Origin: an uncultured Candidatus Saccharibacteria bacterium
Lineage (GTDB): Bacteria; Patescibacteriota; Saccharimonadia; Saccharimonadales; Saccharimonadaceae
NCBI GenBank assembly: GCA_947364965.1
Contig: CANAUU010000064.1
Location: forward strand, 1 to 5,536
Reading direction: 5' to 3'
Length of the DNA: 5,536 nt
Shown: positions 1-5,536 of the stretch, one piece after another
How the letters are laid out: every line of letters begins with the position of its first letter
How positions within the stretch are numbered: position 1 is the first letter of the stretch
Position numbers and translations under genes: made by a program
The notes under the pieces: model-generated
What the model saw: only the letters and a program-made list of their open reading frames with translations
Told to the model about the DNA's origin: nothing
Databases searched by the model: none

Positions 1-782
1 CGGAAGGTACTTCCAAACAGCTCAAAGATACACGGGACGGCAAATACTACTGGGTTTCCAAACTAGCGGATGGAAAGTGTTGGATGACACAGAATTTGGA
101 TCTGGACCTGTCGACAAGCAAAGCCTTAACGCCAGCGGATAGCGATGTAAGTAGTAATTGGACGCCGGGCTTTAATACTGCCAGCCAAGCAACTTCCAGC
201 ACGGTGAATTCAGGTTCGCAAACAGAAACTAGGTCTTGGAGCCTTGGGAATTATCGGATTGTCAATCCGACCGTTTCGAGCGACTGCGGACATGGCAAGA
301 ACACACTCGCCCAATGTTCCACACAGTTTACGTCGCTCGCCACTCCGACTACGGCTAATGGCGATACTAATGCCCATTATATTGTGGGGAATTACTACCA
401 ATGGAATACAGCTACAGCTGGTACTGGTGGAACTATTACCAACGGCCAGGCATCGAGTAGTATTTGTCCGAAAGGGTGGAGATTGCCGATTGGGAACTCG
501 ACTGCGGCGGGGAGCTTTGGCGGCTTAATGCAGGCATATAATGCAACTAATCCAGCGAAGGCTGCTAGTGCGCCACTCTACTTCGTTAGAGGAGGGAACG
601 TTGATCAGGGCAGCAGCAACCTCTTGTATGGACCTGGCGATAGCGGATTTTATTGGTCATCGACGCCGTATTCTAACACGAGCACAGCTTATTATTTCAA
701 CATTAGCGGCAACACGGGCATAGATGTGTCGAACCGCAGTAATCGTCGAGATGGCTTTTCGGTTCGATGTCTTGCTAGATAG
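1..782 (+). CDS. FISUMP-domain (Fib_succ_major) surface protein, N-terminus outside window
   Basis: This gene is cut by the left edge. The frame is open from base 3, giving 259 visible residues and a TAG stop at 780-782. The ATG at 84 is internal, because the preceding 27 codons already encode a domain-like lead-in (KDTRDGKYYWVSKLADGKCW) typical of this family. Further blocks follow: RSWSLGNYR near residue 77, AHYIVGNYYQWN near 124, CPKGWRLP at 155-162, YWSSTPYS at 217-224 and FSVRCLAR at the C-terminal end. CPxGWRLP, YWSSTP and SVRC are hallmarks of the Fibrobacter succinogenes major paralogous domain (PF09603/TIGR02145). The biochemical function of the family is unknown; members are generally predicted to be secreted or cell-surface proteins. 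No signal peptide can be seen because the N-terminus is missing. Two cysteines in a CX9C arrangement (near residues 95 and 105) also occur in the paralogue at 4866-5536, suggesting a disulfide in an exported protein. The 87 bases after the stop (783-869) show no clear feature. Confidence 0.9.
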   Translation, partial: EGTSKQLKDTRDGKYYWVSKLADGKCWMTQNLDLDLSTSKALTPADSDVSSNWTPGFNTASQATSSTVNSGSQTETRSWSLGNYRIVNPTVSSDCGHGKNTLAQCSTQFTSLATPTTANGDTNAHYIVGNYYQWNTATAGTGGTITNGQASSSICPKGWRLPIGNSTAAGSFGGLMQAYNATNPAKAASAPLYFVRGGNVDQGSSNLLYGPGDSGFYWSSTPYSNTSTAYYFNISGNTGIDVSNRSNRRDGFSVRCLAR

Positions 783-858
783 TGCGGGAACACGATAGTG
801 GGCTTTCGGTGTCAATGAGGTAAATAGCCATTTCTAACCTTCTAGATTAATGCAGTTT

Positions 859-1002
859 CTAAACTTGGTTCTCCTCCGCCCTAGCCACCGCAACCGTCAA
901 GTAGTTTAAGAATATGTTCTGTTTCCGGCTTCTCAAGAGTTTCTCGAGTGTTCTTTGGGGCTGGAGCAGATATATACTATATATTTTGTCGATATAGCAC
1001 AT
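859..1002 (-). CDS. Possible 47-residue small protein inside the repeat element (doubtful)
   Basis: An ATG at 1002-1000 is preceded by a good Shine-Dalgarno-like AAAAAAGGA with a 7-base gap. It opens a 47-codon frame ending in TAG at 861-859. The predicted product starts MCYIDKIYSIYLLQPQ, has a basic middle (KLLRSRKQ) and ends NYLTVAVARAEENQV; its last part is encoded by terminal repeat A. I recognise no family. Against it, the sister element at 4540-4832 keeps the same ribosome-binding site and the first four codons (MCYI) but stops after eight residues (4736-4762). Conservation is therefore of DNA, not of a protein. It could be a decayed small gene, a short leader peptide or chance. Confidence 0.2.
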   Translation of the reverse strand: MCYIDKIYSIYLLQPQRTLEKLLRSRKQNIFLNYLTVAVARAEENQV

Positions 1003-1134
1003 ACACTATTCCTTTTTTACAATTAGATATCGCGATATAAAAAACTTAGGCAAATCCCCAACAGATTTTGTCTAAAAATCACACTGCATTGTGTATGAAT
1101 AACTACTTGGCGGGGCGGCGGCTGGGGCGGAGAG
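870..1134. repeat. Repeat element copy 1: inverted terminal repeats A and B around a conserved core
   Basis: Terminal repeat A (870-906, + orientation) and terminal repeat B (1101-1134, - orientation) face each other. Both fit TCTCCGCCYYAGCCRCCGC, then 5-6 variable bases, then CAAGTAGT. Between them, 991-1031 is a core that recurs almost exactly in copy 2, starting GATATAGCACATAC and ending in GATATC with a run of six T in the middle. The rest of the interior is AT-rich and not conserved. The form resembles a MITE or another small element mobilised in trans, but I find no convincing target-site duplication and no transposase. It lies 87 bases after the FISUMP stop, in the convergent gap before the valS 3' end. 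Confidence 0.7.
1039..1075 (-). terminator. Possible intrinsic terminator for leftward transcription
   Basis: Read on the minus strand, TTAG plus CAAAATC (1075-1064 side) pairs with GATTTG plus CTAA (1056-1046 side), with one mismatch and one bulge. The stem is followed at once by G and six T (1044-1039). The stem is AT-rich and imperfect, so the call is moderate. It would stop transcripts leaving valS leftwards before they enter the antisense strand of the FISUMP gene. Confidence 0.4.
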
Positions 1135-1135
1135 G

Positions 1136-1165
1136 AAAAAGAAACTCTAATCAGGAGTTTCTTTT
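1136..1165. terminator. Bidirectional intrinsic terminator hairpin
   Basis: AAAAGAAACTC (1137-1147) is perfectly complementary to GAGTTTCTTTT (1155-1165), with a 7-base loop. The flanking A-run and T-run give a U-tract on either strand. It lies directly beyond terminal repeat B, in the gap between two convergent genes, where a shared terminator is expected. Confidence 0.6.
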
Positions 1166-1215
1166 CGCGGATGGGGAATTAGGCAAGGAACTAGTTAAAG
1201 TAGTAAAGAATGAAG

Positions 1216-1278
1216 ATTCCAAAAATATTATAATATTTTTGGAATTGAATCCAAGAAAATTATAATATTTTTGGAATT
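1216..1278. repeat. 30-bp perfect AT-rich palindrome followed by a direct repeat of its right half
   Basis: Bases 1216-1245 (ATTCC, five A, TATTA and mirror image) are a perfect palindrome without a spacer. The 20 bases at 1227-1246 recur identically at 1259-1278, 32 bases downstream. Each unit holds a TATAAT hexamer (1229-1234 and 1261-1266), and the palindrome also holds one on the minus strand. It could be a cruciform, a protein-binding site or twin -10 boxes. No gene begins downstream on either strand, so a promoter role has no target. Confidence 0.75.
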
Positions 1279-1325
1279 TGCGGGTGTGACACTCGGGCAG
1301 AACCAGAGGAGATGAGTAATATCAA

Positions 1326-1357
1326 AGAAAATCCCCCCAATGATGGGGAGATTTTCT
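1326..1357 (-). terminator. valS terminator
   Basis: AGAAAATC plus CCCC pairs with GGGG plus GATTTTCT (1326-1338 with 1345-1357), with one C/A mismatch and a short loop. On the minus strand the GC-rich top sits over a U-rich 3' arm (GATTTTCTTT). It lies about 38 bases after the valS stop, the expected position for its intrinsic terminator. The stretch between it and the stop (1358-1395) shows nothing else. Confidence 0.6.
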
Positions 1358-1395
1358 GGTAGAGCGGCTGGAAGAGAAACACGAGACCTGAGTAG

Positions 1396-4104
1396 TTAGA
1401 TAGCGGAAAGTTGGAGTTTGAGGCGGTCGATGAGGGCAGTTTTCTCGAGGATTTGCTCGCGGGTTTGTTTGACGAGGGCGGCGGGGGCTTTGTCGACGTA
1501 GTTTGGGTTCATCATGCGGGCGTTCAGTGTATTGAGTTCGCGGCCGACGGCGAGGATGCGCTCCTCGAGGTCGTCGTGGTATTTCGCGATGACGTCGGCG
1601 GGGACGTCGAGATAGAGGTCGTGGTTCGCAAGGGCGAGGCGAAGGCCGCGAGGTTGACCTTCGCAGCTCATGACGGAGGGAAGACCGGCGAGTTTGGCGA
1701 CGAGGAGCTGATTATCATCAACGAGGGCGTCATTATCATATAATAGGGCGTATTTTTTGCCCTTGGAGGTCTCGGAGAGGGCCTGTGAGGTGGCCCTGGC
1801 TTCGGAGACGATAGTGATTAAGGTTTCGAAACGCTCGGCCGAAATTGGGTCAAATTTGAGGCGAGAAGGCCATTTTGCGACGATGAGGAGACCGTCGGTC
1901 CAGCTGAGGCTCTGCCAGATGGCTTCGGTGAGGAAGGGGGCGAAGGGGTGGAGCATTTTGAGGATCATCTCGAGAGTGACTTTGAGGAGGGGGATATTTT
2001 TGTAGATTTTTTGGCTTTCAATGAACCAGTCGGCGTATTTATCCCAGATGGTAGAATAGAGGGTTTCAACGGCTTCGGAGAAGCGGTAGTTCGCGAAATT
2101 ATCCTCGATTTCTTCTTTGCAGGCGGTAAGCTCGCGGCAAATCCAGTCTTCACCCATGTTGTCGGTTGAGTAGGGAAGCTCGGCACCGGCTTGGACGGCA
2201 CCTTCGTTGACGATTTCGGCGTTTTCTTCGGAAGTGAGGATTTCCAGAGCAACTGGGCTGTCGGTGTGGGCTTCGTCGACCATGCCCTGGATGAAGCGGG
2301 CGACGTTCCAGAGTTTATTGCAGAGGTTGCGGCCGGAGATGACGGAGTTTTCGGAGAAGGCCTGGTTCATACCGGCGGAGCGACCGCGGAGAATGCCGAG
2401 ACGGAAGGCGTCGGAACCGTATTTGGTGACTAGTTCGATGGGGTTGATGACGTTGCCTTTCGATTTTGACATTTTTTGACCGTGTGCGTCAAGCACTAGA
2501 CCATGAAGATAAACTTCGCGGAAAGGAACTTCACCTGTGACATACACTCCCATCATAATCATGCGTGCGACCCAAGCAAAGAGGATGTCGGCGCCGGTTT
2601 CCATGACGTTGAGCGGATAGTAGGGGTTCTCCATGCCTTCTTCCCAGTTGGTACAGACGATGGGCCAGTGAGAACTGGAGAACCAAGTGTCGAAGGTATC
2701 TTCGTCGCGGTAATAATGGACGCCACCGATTTCGATTTTTGTCAAGTTCGTGCGGGTGTCGAAGACCCATTCGGGGGCTTTGTCGGTTTCGGTTTGGCGG
2801 AACATTGGGATGGCGATGCCCCAGGGGATTTGGCGGGAGATGTTCCAGTCTTTTAAACCTTCGAGATAATTGATAAGGACTTTTTTCTTGTTCGCGGGGT
2901 GGAACTTGATTTCGTTGTTCTCGAGGTGTTTGATGGCTTCGGCAGCGAGGCGTTTGACGTCGATGAACCATTGGGATTTAAGCATGGGCTCGATGACAGT
3001 GCCACATTTATAACAGTGGGCGACGGAGTGGGTAATTTCCTTTTCGCCGCGGAGAAGACCTTGGCTCTCGAGGTCCTTCAAGACCTTTTTGCGGCATTCT
3101 TCGGTGGTGAGACCTTGATAATTAGGACCGGCAGCGGCGGTCATGTGGCCATCTTCGCCGATGACTTGAATGCGCTCGAGGTTATGGCGTTCGCCGACTT
3201 CAAAATCATCGAAATCGTGGGCGGGGGTAATCTTGACGGCGCCGGTGCCATAGGCGGGGTCGGCGTGTTCGTCGGCGATGATAGGGATGGTGCGGTCGGT
3301 GAGGGGGAGATGGACAAAGCCGCCGATGAGAGCTTGGTAGCGTTCGTCGGATGGGTTGACAGCGACGGCGGTATCACCGAAGATGGTTTCGGGGCGAGTG
3401 GTGGAAACGATGATTTCCGTGATGTCTTGGTTTGGGTTATAATCGGTGCCTTTGTCGGGGGCGGAGGCGAGTTGATAGGCGATTTCCCAAAGGTGACCGG
3501 TCTCATCCTCGTGTTCAACTTCGATGTCGGCGAAGGCGGTTTGGTGGTGGGGACAGAAATTGACGAGTTTTTCGCCGCGATAAATCATGCCGTCGTTCCA
3601 CATCTTTTCAAAGGTTTTGTAGACGCGGGAGATGACGTTTTCGTCAAGAGTAAAAGTCAAGTCAGGCCAGGCGCAGGAGGCACCGAGGGCGCGGACTTGG
3701 AGTTCCATGTTGCCGCGCTGTTGTTCGACAAAGTTCCAGACGCGGGAATAGAGTTCATCACGGGAGTATTCGAAGCGAGTATGACCTTCTTTTTCGAGGG
3801 CGCGTTCATAGACGACCCAAGTCTCGAAGCCGGCATGGTCGGCGCCAGGGATGTACCAAGTGGATTTGCCGCGGAGGCGGTTGTAGCGAGTCAGGGAATC
3901 CTCGAGGGCGATGGTGAGGCCATGGCCGATGTGAAGATTGCCGTTGGCGTTGGGGGGAGGCATGACGATGGAATAACAATTGTCAGTGTCGCTTTCGGTG
4001 CTGTCGATGACAGGGGATTTAGGCTGGAAGGCGCCGGTTCGCTCCCATTCGGCATAAATGCGCGGTTCAAAATCTCCCGGAATATAACTCTTTGTGAAAC
4101 TCAT
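1396..4104 (-). CDS. valS: Valine--tRNA ligase (valyl-tRNA synthetase)
   Basis: This is a cytoplasmic class Ia synthetase that charges tRNA-Val with valine using ATP and edits misactivated threonine. It is 902 residues long, normal for bacterial ValRS. The catalytic HIGH motif is H58-H61 within PPPNANGNLHIGHG, and KMSKS is at 544-548. The editing domain (CP1) shows TTRPET at 235-240 and ITPAHDFDDFEVG at 292-304. A zinc-type CYKC lies at 364-367. ISRQIPWGIAIP (422-433) and DTWFSSSHWP (472-481) return the chain to the catalytic fold. An anticodon-binding helical domain spans roughly 650-740, and a C-terminal coiled coil (about 845-900) matches the ValRS tRNA-binding arm. GADHAGFETWVVYE (87-100) is the form I associate with CPR bacteria. 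The ATG at 4104 is the first start after an in-frame TGA and fits the conserved N-terminus (YIPGDFEPRIYAEWE). Long ORFs antisense to it, such as 2899-4122 on the plus strand, are shadows. Confidence 0.97.
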   Translation of the reverse strand: MSFTKSYIPGDFEPRIYAEWERTGAFQPKSPVIDSTESDTDNCYSIVMPPPNANGNLHIGHGLTIALEDSLTRYNRLRGKSTWYIPGADHAGFETWVVYERALEKEGHTRFEYSRDELYSRVWNFVEQQRGNMELQVRALGASCAWPDLTFTLDENVISRVYKTFEKMWNDGMIYRGEKLVNFCPHHQTAFADIEVEHEDETGHLWEIAYQLASAPDKGTDYNPNQDITEIIVSTTRPETIFGDTAVAVNPSDERYQALIGGFVHLPLTDRTIPIIADEHADPAYGTGAVKITPAHDFDDFEVGERHNLERIQVIGEDGHMTAAAGPNYQGLTTEECRKKVLKDLESQGLLRGEKEITHSVAHCYKCGTVIEPMLKSQWFIDVKRLAAEAIKHLENNEIKFHPANKKKVLINYLEGLKDWNISRQIPWGIAIPMFRQTETDKAPEWVFDTRTNLTKIEIGGVHYYRDEDTFDTWFSSSHWPIVCTNWEEGMENPYYPLNVMETGADILFAWVARMIMMGVYVTGEVPFREVYLHGLVLDAHGQKMSKSKGNVINPIELVTKYGSDAFRLGILRGRSAGMNQAFSENSVISGRNLCNKLWNVARFIQGMVDEAHTDSPVALEILTSEENAEIVNEGAVQAGAELPYSTDNMGEDWICRELTACKEEIEDNFANYRFSEAVETLYSTIWDKYADWFIESQKIYKNIPLLKVTLEMILKMLHPFAPFLTEAIWQSLSWTDGLLIVAKWPSRLKFDPISAERFETLITIVSEARATSQALSETSKGKKYALLYDNDALVDDNQLLVAKLAGLPSVMSCEGQPRGLRLALANHDLYLDVPADVIAKYHDDLEERILAVGRELNTLNARMMNPNYVDKAPAALVKQTREQILEKTALIDRLKLQLSAI

Positions 4105-4139
4105 ATCCCTATTATATCATAGATATAATAGGGATATGA
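4101..4139. repeat. Perfect 18-bp-arm palindrome over the valS start codon
   Basis: Bases 4101-4118 are exactly complementary to 4122-4139 around a 3-base spacer (ATA). The left arm contains the valS ATG (4104-4102), and the AGGG before it lies inside the same arm. In an RNA read through from upstream, both would be locked in a very stable hairpin. The symmetry also creates a mirror-image TATAAT and ATG on the plus strand, which would open only a 9-codon frame (4136-4165). It could be an operator, a translation-control hairpin or a binding site for a dimeric regulator. Confidence 0.9.
4111..4116 (-). promoter_or_regulatory. Candidate valS -10 box for a leaderless mRNA
   Basis: The minus strand reads TATAAT, then AGGGAT, then the valS ATG. 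With the usual 6-7 bases from -10 to +1, transcription would start at or next to the A of the start codon, giving a leaderless message. The AGGG is only two bases from the ATG, too close for a normal ribosome-binding site, which also favours leaderless initiation. No good -35 hexamer is visible. Confidence 0.4.
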
Positions 4140-4147
4140 CGCTACTC

Positions 4148-4183
4148 GTATCACCGAGAAAGTAAACTTTCTCGTATAGATAC
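4148..4183. repeat. Extended imperfect palindrome upstream of valS
   Basis: CGAGAAAGT and ACTTTCTCG (4155-4163, 4166-4174) form 9-bp arms around AA. Outside them, GTATC (4148-4152) pairs with GATAC (4179-4183) across an unequal internal loop. No T-run follows on either strand, so it does not look like a terminator. It sits between the structured region and the start-codon palindrome. Confidence 0.6.
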
Positions 4184-4231
4184 TTCGTGCGTAACATATA
4201 ATTATTATAGTATAGCTGAATCGCAATCAGA

Positions 4232-4369
4232 CAGACCTCGGTAATCTACTTTTGTTCAGCATGGGTGTGCCGCTTCTTATCTAGAGACGTTTCTTGTCTA
4301 AAGATACGAAGCCGGCACAGTCTGGTCGTCAGGCGACAATGCTTCACAAAAGCAGCTCACCGAGGTCTG
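4232..4369. ncRNA. Predicted structured RNA upstream of valS, family unknown
   Basis: The segment folds by eye into nested helices. P1 pairs CAGACCTCGGT (4232-4242) with 4359-4369, 11 bp perfect. P2 pairs CTTTTGT (4249-4255) with 4346-4352, then AGCAT (4258-4262) with ATGCT (4339-4343), across a TC/TC internal loop. P3 is a long hairpin, 4267-4282 with 4302-4318, with one bulged C and one mismatch, capped by AGAC/GTCT. P4 is a small hairpin at 4325-4337. Inverted-repeat DNA folds on both strands, so the strand is uncertain. On the minus strand it would be a valS leader; on the plus strand a separate RNA from AT-rich sequence near 4197-4211. I see no T-box signature (no AGGGTGGNACCGCG), no SRP, tmRNA or RNase P motif. 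A closed stem, asymmetric bubble with a small hairpin and terminal stem loosely recall 6S RNA, but the bubble is short. Confidence 0.4.
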
Positions 4370-4539
4370 GTCGAAAGTGGTTTCAATTAATGTAAGGAGC
4401 CGTTTCCAAGGTTTTGGTTCTGGGATTTTGGGCGTTTTCGATGCGTGGGTCGGTGGGCTGGTTTTTGGTGGGTTGATAAAATATGTGTTCATGTATTATA
4501 AAATGGTTATCTTTGGGTGGTTATTCTTGGGTTCAAAAA
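4370..4539. other. Gene-free G+T-rich tract
   Basis: No convincing gene is present. The plus strand is strongly enriched in G and T, especially 4410-4472, which holds about ten runs of two or three G with short loops and could form two-tier G-quadruplexes. A minus-strand TATAAT at 4500-4495 could be the -10 box of a long valS leader transcript, but no -35 is apparent. A 64-codon minus-strand frame (4298-4492) runs through the structured region with a biased proline/threonine/lysine-rich composition and is not believed. Confidence 0.45.
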
Positions 4540-4832
4540 TCTCCGCCCCAGCCGCCGCCCTATCAAGTAGTTTGTGCTTCGTCTGTGTGTGGCTCATCTT
4601 CCTGTGTGATGCGCTTTAGGAAGATGTGGGCCTGTTTCGTAGGAAGTTTAGACAGCGGTTTGTCAGACGTTTTTGGCTTTCTATGAAAGAGGAGGCGCTA
4701 TATAGTTGATATCGAATTGTAAAAAAGGAATAGGTATGTGCTATATCATGACTATATTTTAGTATATGGGTGTTTGGAGGGCTTCCATATATTATTGACT
4801 ACTTGGTAGGTGCGGTGGCTGAGGCGGAGAAG
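4540..4832. repeat. Repeat element copy 2, opposite orientation to copy 1
   Basis: Terminal repeat C (4540-4572, + orientation) and terminal repeat D (4798-4830, - orientation) face each other as A and B do. The minus strand of 4708-4747 repeats the core of copy 1 with about two differences: one base inserted and one substituted. Relative to its FISUMP gene, the order (outer repeat, core, inner repeat) is the same as in copy 1. The outer repeats A and D share ACCGC plus a 6-base spacer; the inner repeats B and C share GCCGC plus 5 bases. Between core and repeat C there is an unrelated hairpin, CATCTTCCT (4595-4603) with its complement (4618-4626). Gene 2 ends only 33 bases away. Confidence 0.7.
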
Positions 4833-4865
4833 GTGTGTTTCGGATGATAGTGTTGAGCTCGGGAT

Positions 4866-5536
4866 TTAGCGGGCAAGGCAGCGAACGGAGAAACTACGGT
4901 CGCGTTCAAGGTAAGCGATAGGATAAAGGGCGTTAGTTGCCCAATAAGCGAGATTTAATGCAAGTTGGGTGTCTCCTGAGGGCGTTGAACTCCAGTAGGT
5001 GCCGGCTGCGCCCGGACCAGTCAATAACCCTGTTTCTGCCGGGTAGACTTCCCCAGATCTAACAAAATACAATGGAGCGTCAGCTAGCCGAGCGACATCG
5101 CCTGTGTTGTTAGCTAAATCAAGATTGATGGCTGGGTAGGCATTTAGTAATCCATAGTAGCTGTTTGACAACGTGTATGTTATCGGTAATCTCCAACCTT
5201 TAGGGCAAATCGAGCTGGGCGTGTCTCCTGTCGTTATTGAACCGCCACTTCCTGCCGTTGCGGCGTTCCACTGGTAATGATTGCCGACGATATAGTGTGC
5301 TAGTTCGTCTTGATTTTGAACAGTTGGCGTAGTGTAGGGTGCAATAACAGTTTTGTTCGGATCATTTAAGTCATTTACGCACTGTGAGAGGCTATTCATT
5401 TGACCGGGACAAAGTAGTGCTTCACTTGGATGAACTAGGCGATAATCCCCCAAACTCCACGACCTCATCCCTAGACTGTCTGGGAGAATGGTTGAGGCAT
5501 CAGCAATAGTTGCTGTAGGCTCAAATAGGCTTCTGT
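4866..5536 (-). CDS. Second FISUMP-domain surface protein, N-terminus outside window
   Basis: This gene is cut by the right edge, with 222 visible residues and a TAA stop at 4868-4866. An ATG at 5468 is not the start: 22 open codons precede it, and it falls just before RSWSLGDYR, an internal block shared with the gene at 1-782. Other shared blocks are AHYIVGNHYQWNAATAG, SSICPKGWRLPI, APLYFVRSGEV, YWSSTP and the terminal FSVRCLAR. The CX9C pair (LCPGQMNSLSQC) is also kept. Between the blocks the two proteins differ in sequence and length, for example an insert near INLDLANNTGDVARLAD. That is a conserved frame with variable loops, as expected of a diversifying exported family. The function is unknown; a cell-surface role is inferred from the family. 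It lies upstream of valS on the same strand, but with 760 bases and a repeat element between them they are probably separate units. Confidence 0.9.
   Translation of the reverse strand, partial: RSLFEPTATIADASTILPDSLGMRSWSLGDYRLVHPSEALLCPGQMNSLSQCVNDLNDPNKTVIAPYTTPTVQNQDELAHYIVGNHYQWNAATAGSGGSITTGDTPSSICPKGWRLPITYTLSNSYYGLLNAYPAINLDLANNTGDVARLADAPLYFVRSGEVYPAETGLLTGPGAAGTYWSSTPSGDTQLALNLAYWATNALYPIAYLERDRSFSVRCLAR

Noticed and set aside
870..1134. Integron attC site or XerCD dif site
   Set aside because: No GTTRRRY/RYYYAAC core pairs in the right places and no dif-like arms; there is no integrase in the window.
1068..1265. 65-codon plus-strand ORF
   Set aside because: It starts at TTG, and runs through terminal repeat B, a terminator hairpin and the AT-rich palindrome, so its sequence is dictated by those features.
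1345..1395. tRNA-like D-arm string (TGGTAGAGCGGCTGG)
   Set aside because: No acceptor stem, anticodon arm or GGTTCRA T-arm can be fitted around it; the 5' part belongs to the valS terminator.
2899..4122. 407-codon ORF on the plus strand opposite valS
   Set aside because: It is antisense to well-conserved ValRS motifs, has a biased Gly/Val/Asp/Phe composition and resembles no family; it is a codon-usage shadow.
4232..4369. T-box riboswitch for valS
   Set aside because: The T-box sequence AGGGTGGNACCGCG and an antiterminator/terminator pair before the start codon are absent.
4298..4492. 64-codon minus-strand ORF upstream of valS, possible leader peptide
   Set aside because: Its composition is biased and it overlaps the structured region; it has only two valines and no run of valine codons as an attenuator leader would need.
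5466..5468. ATG at 5468 as the start of the right-hand FISUMP gene
   Set aside because: The frame stays open to the window edge, and this codon aligns inside a conserved block of the left-hand paralogue.

Overview
The window most likely comes from a Candidatus Saccharibacteria (TM7, Patescibacteria/CPR) chromosome. This is an inference from remembered family features, not a search result. The complete valyl-tRNA synthetase has the CPR-style block after its HIGH motif (GADHAGFETWVVYE). It is flanked by two paralogous FISUMP-type (Fib_succ_major) surface proteins, which are typical of that phylum. No UGA recoding is needed, so the code looks standard, unlike Gracilibacteria or Absconditabacteria.

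Layout: bases 1-782 (+) hold the C-terminal part of a FISUMP-domain protein whose start lies left of the window. Bases 783-1395 have no convincing large gene. They hold a 265-bp repeat element bounded by inverted terminal repeats (870-1134), three hairpins that look like terminators, and an AT-rich 30-bp palindrome with a repeated half. Bases 1396-4104 (-) are valS, the only complete gene that is clearly real. Bases 4105-4865 have no convincing gene, but hold an 18-bp-arm palindrome that overlaps the valS start codon, a second palindrome, a region predicted to fold as a multi-helix RNA (4232-4369), a G+T-rich tract and a second copy of the repeat element (4540-4832). Bases 4866-5536 (-) are the C-terminal part of a second FISUMP protein whose start lies right of the window.

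The two FISUMP genes point towards each other. Each is followed by the same element: an outer terminal repeat, a nearly identical 40-bp core, then an inner terminal repeat. The window is therefore a diverged large inverted repeat with valS in the middle. The outer repeats (A, D) form one subtype and the inner ones (B, C) another, so the gene 3' end and its element appear to have been copied as a unit.

The genes probably do not work together. valS is a housekeeping gene, while the FISUMP paralogues are probably exported, variable surface proteins. The unexplained parts are the repeat element, the structured valS leader and the palindrome over the valS start. None matches a T-box or another RNA family I recognise.
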